A stretch of DNA of 64,000 bases from Chamaecyparis obtusa (taxonomy: Eukaryota; Streptophyta; Pinopsida; Cupressales; Cupressaceae): positions 1 to 64,000 of the forward strand of contig BSBK01003250.1 of NCBI GenBank assembly GCA_027943335.1, in the 5' to 3' direction. Under the pieces are notes generated by a model. It saw only the letters and a program-made list of their open reading frames with translations. It did no database searches and had not been told where the DNA came from. A program made the translations under genes and the position numbers. Positions 1 to 14,082 of the stretch are shown here, one piece after another. Position 1 is the first letter of the stretch, and each line of letters opens with the position of its first letter.

Positions 1-230
1 TATAGCATATATGTATATATACATTATATATGTATATATACATATATATGTATAAATGAATATCTATATATATGTATATATATATATACATGTATATATA
101 TATATACATGTATATATATATATATACATGTATATATATATATACATGTATATATATATACATGTATATATATATATATACATGTATATATATATATACA
201 TATATATCTATATATATATACATATATATG

Positions 231-281
<51 letters not shown>

Positions 282-299
282 CTATGTATGTATGTATTG
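1..299. repeat. TA-rich microsatellite with CATG and CA blocks
   Basis: Alternating TA runs are broken at regular steps by CATG or CATA. A pure CA tract follows at about 244-270 and a short TATG tail ends the block. All reading frames here encode only I/Y/H/C/V/M strings, so none is a gene. Confidence 0.95.
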
Positions 300-682
300 T
301 AGAAAAACGGGGACAAAAGTCCCAATAATGATGCAATCTAAAAGTAGACAGAAGTATCATAATATAAGGAGGGCTTTAGGAGATTTCAATATTTGTTTCT
401 TCATTATTGTCTGCATATAAAAATGAAACTGTTTAGAGGAGGAGATGCCCTTAGTTGTGCTCAATTATGGTTCTTATTCTGATAACCATACTGATTAAAA
501 TTCTTAATAGTAGTTTACCTTAGTTACCAATCTTATCTTACTTGTTCATAGAGATATCCAACAATCTCAAAAAGGAGATCTTTCAAAAGAATTATGATTT
601 GTAGACTTCTTAAAGATAATCAAACAATATTCAGCATGGTAATAATTGACCTATGTTGAATACTGTTTGGGCATATCAGACT
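300..682. other. Unique AT-rich spacer, no gene seen
   Basis: Ordinary AT-rich sequence between two microsatellites. No long open frame, RNA gene or transposon end is visible. Confidence 0.5.
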
Positions 683-1068
<386 letters not shown>

Positions 1069-1080
1069 TATATATCTATA

Positions 1081-1113
<33 letters not shown>
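1069..1113. repeat. TA then TG microsatellite
   Basis: A short TATC/TA run is followed by a TG run at about 1095-1113. It closes the microsatellite cluster. Confidence 0.85.
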
Positions 1114-3838
1114 ACAAGAAGCATAGTTAATAACCAGATTTACTGATTCTGAGGAGTGTAAAACATAATGAAACAAATGCTAAGGTATGTTAAAGGAAAA
1201 TAAAGAATATAATTTCATACTTGTCTGATAAGATGTGCTTGCCGATAACAATAATTATTATGTCTTAATTTCAATCATATCTTACCTTACTTGTGTAAAG
1301 AGATACCCAACAAGCTCAAGAAGGAGATGATTTAATCATAACATATGATTTATATTCCTCTTTAAGATGCTTTGTACATATCTTGGCTATAGTTCTCCAT
1401 ACATATTCTCTGTTACATCTTATCCTTATTTCAATAACTGATCTATACATCATTAAACATAATATATACAAGGGCTATATATACATTTACTATGTATAAG
1501 TAATGATATAAGGTAGGATTCCATAATCCAAACAGTGTACACATTTCTCAGTTAATATAGTTAATATTAACAGTTGCCCTATTCAGATGAACATATGTAC
1601 AAACTATATTCTATGTACTATTCCTTGCTGATCTTTTATTGAATTAATCATTGGAAATTACAAAAAACCTTAGTGCAGAGTCATGTATGGTTTTCTTTCC
1701 TCATGGACTATTATAAATACTCCCCTTCCTCTGCCATGGCTTTAGAGTGCCTGGTATATATTTTGACCCTCAGGTGCAATGATCCGAATACTATCACCCT
1801 TGTAGTCATTTAGATATAGAGGAATCTCGAAGCCCTCGCTCCTCTAATATCCAAGGATTCTATAGTTCCTTGACTGGTCTACATAATCTCCTTGTACATA
1901 TACTCTAAGTTCCTATACATATCTGGCCAATGGTTTCGAATTCCCTTCTTCCTTGAATACAAGCAGTGGCATCCTCTATTCAGGGGGGATTCGGGTTAAT
2001 TCAGATAAGGGTTGTCTTCATGATAGTCTTAGGGTGCGGGGTTGAAATATTGTCATCAATAGAGTGAACCATTTTTTCTAATACCCCATAGATAGTCCTT
2101 TTTGAAAATTGATTTAGATATCTAGATTATCTCTTCCTTGTCCCTTCCTGCTAGGAAGGATACAGCTAGGAACAATCCTATCACATTACCATTAGTTTCT
2201 ATAGGTGAATTCATAGTCAAAGGATTTTTCTCCTAAAGGCCTTCTCCAATGCCCTCCTAGAAGCGTTAGAAATAGGCAGTAGCATCTGGTTCCACCTCTC
2301 CGGAGTTATCATACCCCTAAAGGGCCATTGCCCTGGAACTGCCTTCGTAGAAAGTTGATAGCTTGGTCTCCATCTCTCCTACAGCTAGTTAACCGACAGA
2401 ATAAGCTTGGCTAAGGCCAAGGCAGTCTGATAGGGATAACCGAGGTCCAGAGGGGATCCAAAAAGGATACATCAAAAACTCAGCTCAAAGATGAGAGATA
2501 GCTAGAATTCAGATTGATGTAGCTAGTTGAGTCATAAACCAAAGATGGCGGACCCACAAGGATAGGGGAGGAGGCAAAAGACATAGGGAAGGGGAAAGCA
2601 CAACGATACCCTAGAGCCTATAATGTAATGATGGGAGGAATGGCTATTTACTAGGATGACTTTCTAGCTGGAACCAGAAGCTTCAAGACAACACCCTGCT
2701 GTCCAAAGGTGAAGAGTAAAAGGGCAAATGCAATCATAAGGATGAGAGGGATGCCAGTGAGAGGGATGAAGCAAGGGCGGGGAAGGGAAAGGAGAAAGAA
2801 AGGGGACAAAGCTGAAAGGGGAGAGCTAAATAATAAGCTCGAGAGGAAAGGGAACCTAGAGACATGAGGATACTAAATTATGAGTTAGGAGGCTTATATC
2901 CATCCAAGGAAAGACTTTGCGAGACATCTTGCCCATGTAACAATATAAATCTGACCTCTGTCCCTTTACTATTAGATATAATTATTAAAATGTTGTGCCA
3001 TATGACGTGTGAAATACCATAACCTGCAATCATTGAATGAGTAAATGTCTGGGCTCAACATTCTAATGATTATAGACTTTCGTTTCAGGGATGCTTATGT
3101 CTTTTGTTGCTAGATTCTGGAGTACAATCATTACATACCTTTATATCCATAAATAAGTTCAATTGTTCTGATATCCATAATCTATACAGTTACCTATATT
3201 GCTAATTAAATGTTATCATTAAACTAATCTATATATTATCCTATAATTTTATAATTCTGAGAACCAAGGGTATAAAATTAATTACCAAGGTTGAGATATA
3301 GAGAGGGTTCCTGCTAAGGACTGCTATAATATTCTTATGCTCATCTTCCTAATGCCATAAGCTTATAGTCTTAGAATGTATTGAACTTAGGCCTCTGAGT
3401 TAAATAGTTAAAAGTGTGACTATATGCTTTATTATTAGGGGGGTAGCAATGATGGGATAATCTTGCAATATCTGAATAACCTCCTCTGTTCTTAGGCTTG
3501 GTCATGTAATAAGTGAGCCAAGGTTTTGATAATCTTTCTGAACAGAGCAGGAGATCTAATCATTATAGACTATGCTTAACTATTATGTATAATAAGTTAT
3601 TTATTTAACCATATGTTAACTTTCCATGAATGTTGGTTAATACTTAGATCTATTCTACTGTACTTTATAATTCCTATTGAGTTTTAATTAGGGATGTTTA
3701 TGATTCCTATGGATAAAGGACTGTTTATCGGGTTCCTATATCCTAATAGTAAAATTTGTTTCCCAGACTAACAGCTAAGGTTAGCAAAGGGAGAGATCTA
3801 TGTCTTAACCTATCATTAATATAAACCTATTCAAAATT
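1114..3838. other. No assignable gene; possible decayed coding stretch near 2150-2400 on the minus strand
   Basis: No long open frame occurs. On the minus strand, around 2150-2400, two overlapping frames give protein-like text, for example TPERWNQMLLPISNASRRAL in one frame. Both are soon closed by stops. The stretch lies downstream, in the sense direction, of the LINE-A ORF2 stop at 3839. It could be the 3' untranslated part of LINE-A or an older decayed repeat. I cannot name it. Confidence 0.3.
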
Positions 3839-6800
3839 TTATATATAAAGATCCATTGTTTCCACTCCGTTGGCCCCTAGATTTGCTAACTTGTCAGCCT
3901 CTGTGTTGCCTTCTCTAAAAGTATGTCTAATTTCGTATTTTGAGATACTTTCCATTAATAGGTTTAATCTCTTCTATTTTTGAGTTCAAGACCCAATTAG
4001 GAGTTTTTTTAGTACGAATGGCGTTGACAATAATTTGAGAGTCTCCTTCAATTATTACTTTTGTAATTTTTAAATTCTTGCATAATTTAAGCCCTTCTAG
4101 TGTCGCTATACATTCTACCATATTGTTAGTTGTAGGGCTGATGGGTCTCAAAAATTTAGCGACAACTTCTGACGTCCAATTACGAATGATCCCTCTAATA
4201 CCTACTACCCCAGGATTGCCTCGGGAAGCCCCATCAAAATTGAGTTTATACCAACCTTCTTTTGGCGGTATCCATTTACAGAGGTTCTGTCAAATTTAGT
4301 TTTGGGACCCCCCTTTAACATAAAGGGGAGGATTGCTAATTTTGACCATTTGCATCTGATTCTATTGTCCCAGCTCTTGAATGAATCCTCATAGCTCAGT
4401 TTGTCCCTGAGTTTGCTGTTAATAATTTCTACGATAGACGCTTCTATCTTGTTTGTGACCGAGCTCCATGTTAATTTTTGATCAGTAAAAATCCTTCTGT
4501 TATTTCTTTCCATATTTTCCCATACTACTATTGAAGGTGCTATTGTCCATATATCCTTAAATAAGTTGTCTTTATACAGAGAGGGCCAAGCTTTAAGGTT
4601 GTTGATTAAATCACAATGAGAAGCATATTTCCATCCTAAACTCTGATGAAGCCAATTCCAACAATTTTGGGAGAAAGGACAATTAAGGAGGATATGATTA
4701 ACATCCTCATAATGGTTTTCACATAAAGGGCATCTAGATGGCCCTTCAAATCCCAATTTATTAAGCTTGTATGCTATAAGAGTTCTATTTTGCAATGCCG
4801 CCCATAGAAAACATACCCGCTTTAGGGAGGCAAGATTTGTTCCAACAAAGTTTCAAAGGTATGTCAATATTATCCATATTTTGGTCCCTAATAATTGAAT
4901 TGTAACCCTCCTTAACAGAGTATTTACCGTTGTTAGATCCTGCCCATATTAAAATATCCGGTCTATTTTTAAGTGTTATCTCTCTATCTTTCAGGATTGC
5001 CAACAGGTTTTGCTTCTCATGCCATACATCATCAATTACTTTTAGATTACTCCAATTAGTAGCTTCCTTATTACATATGTAATCCTTAAGATATAAACCT
5101 ATGACTCTTTTGCACTCTTCCATGAATTCCTTGGAGAAGCCCAGTTTGTTAAGGGGAGTAAGGCCTACCCACGAATCGTCCAAAATAAAACTTGATCTCC
5201 TGCTCCAACATCCCAAGATAGAAACTTACTAATAATCCCTTTGCACTCCTTAATAAAATTCCATATACGAGATCCCTTAATATGTGAGTGTGACCTGAAG
5301 ATATTGATGGGGTCCAAATCGGGGATGTACTTGTGCAATAATATGGATGCCACTTACTGCTTGATTCTTTGTACATTCTCCATATAAGTTTAGCCCCAAG
5401 GGCTTGATTTTGCCATAGTAGGTTTTTGATCCCTAGACCCCCTTTTGATATCAGTTTGCATAGGGTATCCCATTTAATAAGGGCAAGTTTTTTTATCTTC
5501 TGAGGGACCCTGCCAATAGAATTCTCAAAACATTTTATCTAATTCCTTTTTAACGTTAATCAGAAGGGGTAGGATGGACATATGATACGTGGGTATGGCT
5601 GAAAGGACAGATTTGATCATCATCGACCTACCTGCTTTAGTTAACCATTTTCCTTTCCATGAACTTTTCTTGTTCTGAACTTTGGTTATGACTTGTTGCC
5701 ATAGTTTGGATGATAGGAGACCTTTATCAAGGTCTATTCCTAAGTATTTGCACGGGAATTTACCAATTTTGTATCCCATAATACTACATATTACCTTTTC
5801 GATTTTAGGATAGGTATTAATAAAGAAAATTTCTGATTTGTTAGGATTAAACACACTGACCTAAGGCTTTCGCATATAAGTTTAGAACTTCTTTGAAGGC
5901 TCTCGCTTCTTGTCTGTTAGCTGAGCCGGGTAGAATTGTGTCATCTGTGAGTTGTTGGTGAGTAATATTAGACATGTTTTCCGAGGCCTTGAGGCCCAGG
6001 ATTCTCCTTCGTTTTGTTCATTTGTAATATATCTACCTAATGCCTCTACCATAATGACATAGACAAAGGGGGAAAGTGGATCCCCTTGCCTGATACCCTT
6101 GGAGATATTGAAAAACCCTTCTGGAGTACCATTGATAAGTATTGAAATTTTGGGGGTCGAGATACAGTTAAAGATAAGCTTAACCATTATTTAGAGAAGC
6201 CAAAGCTTCCAAACATTTACACAAGAATCTCCATTCCACTTTATCGTATTCTTTTTGAATGTCAATCTTCATTAGCATACTAGGTTCCTTTGTTAATTGA
6301 GCGGTATGAACTATTTCTTGCACTATAATAATACCATCCAAAATAGATCTATTTGCTACAAAACCTATTTTCTCTTTCAAAATAATAGTTGGGAGGAGAG
6401 GTTTGAGTCTATTTGCTAAGCATTTGGAGAGGATCTTGTATATGGTATTACATAGGGATATAGGTCTGAAGTCTCCCTGGTTCCGTACTCTCATTCTTTT
6501 TCGGAATTAAAGTAAAAAAGGTGTTGTTAATTTCACTTAATATCGAGCCCAAATTTCTAGTTGCTTCCACTGCTTGCCATACCTCTTCTCCCACAAAATG
6601 CAAGCATTTTTGGAAGAAGCCAGCTTGAAAACCATCTGGTCCCGGAGCTTTATTCAGGTGGAGTTGAAACACTATTGCTTTGACCTCCTCTAATGATAAC
6701 TTGTTATTCAATATTTTGTTTTCCGACTCAGTGATCAACTTAGGAATGGATTTAAGCATTTCATTTTGGGTGATGAGATCGATTGCCCTTTGTATTATTG

Positions 6801-8030
6801 AGAAGGGATTCATAAAAATTTGTAAGGACATTTGAGATTTGAGCAGGGTCTTCAGTAATAAGTCCCTCGGAAGTCTTGATTTTGGCTATTCTATTAATAC
6901 TCCTTTTATAGTTAGTATGTATTATGAAATAATTTAGTATTACTATCACCCCTCCTTAAGCCAAGACTCCCTAGATTTCTGCTTCCAGAAAATTTCTTCT
7001 TTGAGGAGGATATCATTGTATTTAGCCATCAGTTCTTTTTCCTTGTGGTAACTAAGCTCATTCATACCTTGTTCTATTACTATATTGTTTAGGTCAGTTA
7101 TTTCTTGTTCTATTTTGGGTTTTCTCTTCGAATATATTATTAAAATTATTCTTATTCCATTCTAACACTTTATTTTTGATAATTTTTAACTTTGCTGTTA
7201 GGCAGAACATTTTCAATCCTTTAACCAAGATTTGTTTCCACCATTCTTCTAAGAGGTATATGAATTCTGGGTTTTGGAACCACATAAATTCAAACTTAAA
7301 TGGATTTCTGGAAGGTTTTGAATACTTTGTAATGGTCAGCCTGACAGGGAAATGATCCGATCCTGCTTTTGGGAGGATCTCTGCATTGACTATCTGATTA
7401 AAATTATCGGTGTTTGTCCTAATAAAGAATCTATCTAGTTTTTCAGCTATGTAACTGAATCCAGATCTTCTATTATTCCAAGTATTTATTCCATTAATTA
7501 TATAAATGCTCATTAGGTGATTATCTGCAGCCCATTTGCTAAAGCCTTTATGGGCTTGTGATATATATTGAGAGCCCCCAAACTTTTCCTCTAGATTTAA
7601 AATAGCATTGAAATCTCCTCCTATAACAAAGGGGTACTCTCGTTTATCATTTAAAAGTACTTGTACCTCCTGCCAAACTCTTCTTTTTCCTTCGTTAGAG
7701 ATTGGCCCATATACATTGATCAGGTTAAATTTCAAGTCTGATTTTAGGCTTTTAATAGTTAGTGCCATCCAGTTATCTTCAGTGTGAGAGGGTGAAGCCA
7801 CTACTTTACGAGGGTCCCATAGGACTGCCAGTCCACCTGAGTGTCCTACTGAACATGCATATTCTAATTTCCAAATACCTAATCTTTTACTAAATTTAGA
7901 ACTATCCTCTATATTAAGCTTAGTTTCCTGTAGTAAAATGATTTCAGAATCGAAGTTTCTTAAGTATCTTTTGATTAATCTCTATCTGTTAGGGCATTTA
8001 GACCCTAACGTTCCAAGTAGTGACTTTCAT
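3839..8030 (-). pseudogene. LINE-A ORF2: endonuclease, reverse transcriptase and RNase H, frameshifted
   Basis: The start is the ATG at 8030, giving MKVTTWNVR, the usual first strand of an EEP endonuclease. One base is missing straight after it, so the frame breaks at residue 10. The endonuclease continues to about 7094 with GGDFNAIL and GSDHFPV. RT motifs follow in several frames: NKAPGPDGF near 6640, DIQKEYDKVEW near 6240, QGDPLSPF near 6080. An LTDD box replaces the usual FADD near 5940. A zf-RVT motif (CPLCENHYEDVNHILLNC) lies near 4700. The RNase H domain starts near 4260 with NFDGASRGNPG, keeps EGDSQ, and ends with HTFREGNTEADKLA before the TAA at 3839-3841. At least seven frame changes show it is a pseudogene. 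In the living family, ORF2 nicks target DNA and reverse-transcribes the element RNA. Confidence 0.92.
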
Positions 8031-8072
8031 TGCTCTTTGGGAAGGAACTTCCCCTTCCCTATGTTCAGGATA

Positions 8073-11000
8073 TCAGCTATCTTTTTTTTGGTTGCCTGCA
8101 TTTCCATCTAGAGATCTCAGTTCTATGGCTGATTTCCTACCTCTTTTCTTTTTAAGTTATTAATATTAGGTGTGCTTAGACTACCTCTATTCAGGGCTAT
8201 GCCCAATTCTCTATTTTCGTTAGTAATTCCAAAGAGACCTTCAATTGCTTCCTTAACCAATTTTGAATCTCTAGGAGACTCTAATATTGAATTGACCCTA
8301 TTATCCGGGCTTTTTTGCTCAATACTTGTATGAGCAAAGGGTTCCTCTCTATCTATTATCTCCTTACCAAAAATTTCAATAATATCTTCAGTTTTCCCAG
8401 AGAGGTCTAGATTTAAAGTTTCTATTTCTATAGGTATTGAAACAAGCTTGTTCCTCCCCTTTATCTAAGGTAAGATCATTTCTTATTATATTTATGCACT
8501 GCTATTCATTTTCTGATACTTCCTTTTCTAGGTGTGGGGAAGGCTGATTCACTCTATTCACCTCATCCTTACTTTCTTCTACAATACATTCCTGAATTTG
8601 TTTAATTAGGATTTCCTTTTGAAATTTTATTTCATCAAAATCACAAATCTCATCCAAAAATAAGTCCATTAAATCATCCGTTAATGATTCCCCTAAGTAA
8701 TTAAATGATTTGGTTTACCTCCTCTTCAGTTTTGTTTACCTGATCCACTAGTTCTACTATATTAGCACCTTCAGGCATCAAAGACTGTTTTGTTTGAAGA
8801 TCAGTCCTGTTTCCTTCGTGTTGAATACAAATTTTTATTATTTTCTTCTGATTTTGTGTGTTCTGGTTTACTTTCCTCATAACTGGATTCAAACCTAATA
8901 ATGCTTGGTGTGTTATCAATTCTTGGAGATGATGCTACAATTGTTTGAGGAGTAACTAAGTTTTCAGTAGTTTTATTTATTGATTTCTTTAATATTATAT
9001 TATCTTCCTGACATTTTGCTGGAGATATAATTTTATGTGGTGAACTAATTGTGTTGCTATGTGGTAGAGGGGGGACCGGGGTACCTTCAATTAGCATTCT
9101 ATCTTGAGCCATGTTTTCACAATTCCCTATATCATTTTTAATACTAGTATTAAAATTTTTGTCCATATCCAAACCTGATTCTGAGGTATTGAAAAATGTA
9201 GGATTCTCTTCATTTCTTTGAGAATGGATGGATACCAAGTTGTAAGGACATGTGTCAGACAGTGATGAGGGAGAAGGCCTCTCTAATCTTTGTTTCCCTA
9301 TGGGATTAATAGAGAAGCCACCTTTATCCTTGCAAAACTCAACCTCCATTTCTTTATTTAATTGAGTTAAGAGGTTTATGCTTTTGGGTGATTTATGAGG
9401 AATAACCTTACCTTTTATAAAATTCTCTACAATTATAGGGCTAATTATAATAGAGTTAAAGCCAAAGTTTAATTGAATAGGAGATATGTATTTTTGATGA
9501 AAGTCCATTTCCACAATGATTGTTTTGTCAGCTTAAGTAAGTGCTGGCTCAACAATCCTTATGAACTTTCCAATTTTATTGCCTATTGTACTTATAATTT
9601 CCTTGCTGGATAATTCCAAAGGCAAATTTTTTAAAGAGACTGCCTTTTCTAATCTAAAATCCTTAAGATGCATTGGGTTGAATAATGGCAACCAATCAAA
9701 AAAGGAGAAATATATGTTGCTAAATTTAATGTCCTTCTTTTCCATAATACTACTCTTCAATTCCTTTTTTTTTGCTGTCTAAATAAATGAAATGCTCCAA
9801 GAGGTGCGATATACTTACCTCCCTCGGTAATTGTAGTAATAGTTCTGCTATCAAATCATTAACAGGTACTCTCATGCCATTCTAGATACAGATCACACCT
9901 GTCTCTGCTAAGTGCTTCTGTTGCTGCATAATGGTATCATTATCCAACATGATATTTTCATATTGCAAAACATGATTAACCTTACCTATTTTTTGATGGA
10001 TGTTTCGCCTATGCGGTGGCATATATGCTACAAACTTAGTATCTTTATGAAAAAGAGCATTATTACCATCAAGATTCATCCTGTTATTGCTATCTAAAAA
10101 TGATGATGGCCTCTCCATCCGTCTATGGTGAGGAGGGCTATACTTTGTATCACTAATTATTGAGTCGTCAGAGCCATAATTTATGCCATTATGTTTAGAT
10201 TTCCCTTCACAAAAGGGTGGGGTTTTAGTGTGATAGGGGTAGGGCTTTATGGCATTGGGGTGAATCACCTCCGTCTTGTGCTGCTGGGCCCTATAGCCCT
10301 TATTCACTAAAACCCCATTCATTTTGTGTGGGGGTGAGTATATTTTTTTGCTACTTTTTTCCTTTCTAAGCAATTCAAAAGAATTTTTCAAAGATAAACT
10401 GAAAGAGCTGTGAACCGGAGAGGGCCTTATTACCTTTTTCTTGCTCTTAACCATTTGCCATGAAGACTCTGGTTTAGATGTGCTAGCGGGAGGCGCTTGG
10501 GTAGATAGGATTCTACCTTCCCCCTTAGCAGATAGGGGATCATTGGGTATGCATTGTGAAAATTGCCCAGATCTATCAACCTTGGCGGTCCCGTAGCCAA
10601 AGCCTTGTTTAGCATACCTAGTCTTAGCAAAAATGCTTAATTGTTTGTCCAAAGTTTGGATAGAAAACACTTTTTGCCTTGTTTCCCTTCTCCTTGCAGG
10701 GATTATGCTATTTGCCCTTGGCTCTGAGCTAAGATTTGAAACCCTAGCCGAAACCTTATTCTCTTTTTCCAGTGATTCTTTCTCCAACTTATCAGATACT
10801 GGAGAATTTTTATGTGATTCGTTAAGGGTTTTGATCTGGGTCAAGTTGCAACATGAGGGCTTTGCTTGACCTCTGCTAAAAATAGCATACAAATCCCAAC
10901 CAATATTTTGATAAGCTTTTGCCTTTTGTTTTGTAGTGAATTCGTCCAGGTGTTCATAGGACGGATGAGGTAATTCCTTTTTCCTGCAATCTTTTCTTTT

Positions 11001-11210
11001 ATGGCCTTAAAGAAAGCAGTTGAAGCAGTAACTAGTAAATTTCTGGGTCTTGCCTTGATCCTCAGCGTCCGCTTTGGAGGCTTCTGGCTTAGATTCGACA
11101 CTGCTCTGCTTTCCTTCATTTTTTGGCGGCCCAAGGTTGGCCTGCTTTAGACCAAGATTGATCTGTCTTCGATGAAAGGCGATTTTTCTTTGCGGATGAG
11201 ATGTTTGCAT
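8073..11210 (-). pseudogene. LINE-A ORF1: CCHC zinc knuckle plus DUF4283-like protein, interrupted
   Basis: From the ATG at 11210 the frame carries a zinc knuckle whose spacing is C-x2-C-x4-H-x4-C. A TAA at 11007-11009 falls inside the knuckle itself. The frame then stays open to a TAG at 9882. A 9-base A run at 9765-9773 marks a +1 shift. After it comes a DUF4283-like stretch (FFDWLPLFNP and LKNLPLELSSKEI) ending at a TAA at 9533, beyond which the frame again continues to about 8801. The last part is acidic and ends in a basic tail (KKKRGRKSAIEL), typical of plant LINE ORF1, before the TGA at 8073. Unusually, the knuckle precedes the DUF4283 part. ORF1 proteins of this kind bind element RNA. 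The copy is non-functional. Confidence 0.8.
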
Positions 11211-13248
11211 TTTCGCTATTGCTTCACATCCAGTCTATTTTTGAGACAATGTTAGTGTTGTTGTTATTGTTCGAAACATCTCCATCTTATTTTGTATCTA
11301 TCTCATTATAATATAGTTATGAAGGAATAATAGAATTATTTCTTTCTATAACATGATTTTATTTTATTTTATCTTATCTTATAAATTAGTTAAAAATGAC
11401 AATAGAAACATTTCTATTTTAAAATGTGATTTGTCATTAAAAAAATAGAATGAAAGTTTATTCGATTTTTTTTTCTACAAAGTAGTTAAAAAAAATTATT
11501 ATAGAAAAATTTATATTTTATCACCTACTTGTTTTCCTAATTATTAACTGATAATTAAAAATTTATTATCAAGCTAAGAGGATTTGTTGAATTACACTTA
11601 ATCGGAAAGTTTAGTACAAATCCAATCAATCTTCTTGATATCTAAGAGGTTTCCATTCTAAAACAACATCTACTTGTAGAGGGAAATCAATCTTTTGCAC
11701 GCAGTAATTCCTCTACATAAGAAATTTCAAGTCATTGTGATTGCATTGGGTCTTATAACACAGGAGAAGAGAACTCAACAAAGGAGGATAACTCCTTTAT
11801 ATACTCTTATAAATTTAAGTATGTCATAGACATCTTTGTTACCTTCGATAGCTTGGGATGATATGACATTATTTTGATATGAGCATTGTCCGTATATAAT
11901 CTTTAGGGATGTCACTACAGTAAACTTCTACTAAAATTGTTATTTACTTAGAATGAAGATGGGACTTTGAATATGCTTATATTTGTGCATAGGTGGGTTA
12001 GATATTAATATTATAATATGTTCTACATCAACTTGACATCTCTGTGTATATGTATTGCTTAATTGTGTTAGAAATAGTTGAAAGATGATAAAGTTTGTGT
12101 ACTAAGTTTTATTTCTTTATTTTAAAGGATATTCAATTTAAAAGATATATTAATCAACATTGGAATATGGATTAGGTTTATTATTTTATGTTAGTGGTAT
12201 GGGGTAGGTTGCTTCCTCATTTAATTGTAATCTTGTTCCATTCATGGGCTAGATGGGTTAAAGTTTTTTTTGGTTCTTTGGTTATGTAGATTAGATGTAT
12301 AATGGTTGAATAGATTCTTTTCAATAAGATAATAAAATAACATAAAATGAATTTTATAATAAAATAAATGTGTATTGGATTTAATTCATTTAGTTAAGGT
12401 TACCTTAGGATGATGAAGTCTATTAGTTATAAATGTTACAACACTAGGTTAGGTGAAATAATAGGCATATTTATTGCTTATTAAATATTTTTTTAATCTT
12501 GTTCTTTCCTTTTAAACTCCCTTACATCACTATATATGTAGTTAGGAATCATTTTACATAAAACATTTATATGTAGCAACTATTCAAATTATTTTATATT
12601 AAATACCAATTAAGAAATTATTTTAGTTGTTAGTGTTGATTATTATGCAGTATCCTCAATTTATTAAATTATCTTTATATATATAACAGAGATTTTCCAA
12701 TAAGATTTGGTTTATGATTCATTTCTAGCACATTTGCAAACAAAGATATCTCTATATGGCAGCTTGGTAGAAGAGCTTTAGACATTGTCAGACTTTTTCA
12801 TTGTAGCTTTTTATATAGGTTTTGTTTTCTTTGTTGCTATTGCATGTTAGATTGAATTAAAGATTACAATTTTGTTTTATGTGTGACCTTTATTTTAAAT
12901 TTCTATGCAGGTGTTGTTTTACAATTTAAACATAATTTGTAATCAACGACATTGTGTGAATCATAAGGTATGATATACATGATGAAGATCAAATATTCAG
13001 ATCCTGATTTTCCTATCAATCAATGGATCTATTATAACTTAATCCAGAAATTTAAAGGTAATATATTATTTGTTTTGAGATTTTAGTAGGTGTACAGAAA
13101 GAAATCAATATATGTATCTGGTTGCCAAAAGGCTACATAGTGTTCTACAAGCTTTTTTTAGGAAGAGATTTAGAGATTAAGAGGAAGATGGAGAGAAAGA
13201 GATAGATATGATGAGATAGAGTCAATTTTTAATTGTTTCTTTCAAAAA
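11211..13248. other. AT-rich spacer, no gene seen
   Basis: Strongly AT-rich with many short A and T runs, and no open frame above background in either direction. The first 100 bp or so may hold the 5' untranslated region of LINE-A. No splice-flanked coding stretch was recognised. Confidence 0.4.
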
Positions 13249-13310
13249 TCTAGGTTGTACATTTCATATAGGAAATGAATCTAGGTCGTGCATTTCATAT
13301 AAGAAATGAT
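13249..13310. repeat. 31-bp tandem duplication
   Basis: Two adjacent 31-bp units (13249-13279 and 13280-13310) begin TCTAGGTYGTRCATTTCATA and differ at only a few bases. A GA-rich stretch (13310-13460) follows. Confidence 0.85.
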
Positions 13311-13824
13311 AGTTATAGGGATATAGGGAGAGATTATAGGGAAAGATAAGAAAAGATGGGTTAAGAGAGAGGGGGAGAGTGAGAAAAATGAATAATAGAA
13401 AGACAGAAGAGAGATGGAGAAGTGAAAAGATCAATAGAGATAGACAGAGAGAGAGTGATGATTTTGTTTATATCATTTGGACCCTTTTTTGGGTTCTTGT
13501 TTTTTTTTAAATTTCCATTCTTTTCTTTTTTTTATAAATTCTTGTTTGAATTGTATCATACCCAGTTAGGATTCTTTATGATTCAATGTTTGAAGCATTC
13601 ATATGCAGGTGGAATCAGGAATACCAATTTGAATTTTCACTCATTTTGGTTGATTTCATTGCCCCAATTTAGGATTTTTTATTTCCTTAAGCGAGGATCA
13701 TTGAGAATACTATCATGATCATATCTCTAGGAAGGTGCCAAGGCTCGGGTTTTCTACTACAAAATAGCGGCCTCTGCTTTCTACTATTCCAAGTGTAGAA
13801 AGTCCTCACTACGGAAGGGGTTCA

Positions 13825-14082
13825 ATGGGAGGAGCAAAGGAGGTGTCCAAAATAGGGGGCCAAGAACAACGACCAAATGCTACTTTCATCAAAGAGCACG
13901 TGCTAGGGTTTTTACTTACCATGAATCATTCAGAGGAAGCTGAAAACCTTGTGCCCTTGAGGTTGTCTTGTCCATTTGTACATGTTATTGATTCGCATGG
14001 GGATCACCTTCAAGATATAGTGGCAAAGCTTGAGATGGAGTTAGATGCCACTGAAATTGAAATGTATAATGGTAAGGAATAA
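13825..14082 (+). CDS. Exon-like open frame of unknown function
   Basis: An 85-codon frame starting with ATG has a balanced composition unlike the surrounding AT-rich DNA. It includes NLVPLRLSCPFVHVIDSHG and ends in an acidic helix-like stretch (LQDIVAKLEMELDATEIEMY). A good splice donor, AATG|GTAAGG, lies at about 14070, twelve bases before the stop. It may therefore be the first exon of a spliced gene, or a captured exon, rather than a complete gene. I do not recognise the family. No matching downstream exon was found up to the PPR gene. Confidence 0.25.
   Translation: MGGAKEVSKIGGQEQRPNATFIKEHVLGFLLTMNHSEEAENLVPLRLSCPFVHVIDSHGDHLQDIVAKLEMELDATEIEMYNGKE

Larger units (their letters stand above)
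3839..11210 (-). mobile_element. LINE-A: degenerate L1-type plant non-LTR retrotransposon
   Basis: On the minus strand, an ORF1 (11210 to 8073) is followed after 42 bp by an ORF2 (8030 to 3839). ORF2 has the order endonuclease, reverse transcriptase, zf-RVT, RNase H, which is the domain order of plant L1 elements carrying RNase H. Both ORFs carry several stops and frameshifts, so the copy is dead. Clear target-site duplications and a poly(A) tail were not found. The true 5' and 3' ends may therefore lie outside the coordinates given. Confidence 0.9.

Noticed and set aside
13422..13718. 98-codon frame rich in Phe and Leu
   Set aside because: It arises from a T-rich stretch after a GA-rich tract; no domain and no gene context.
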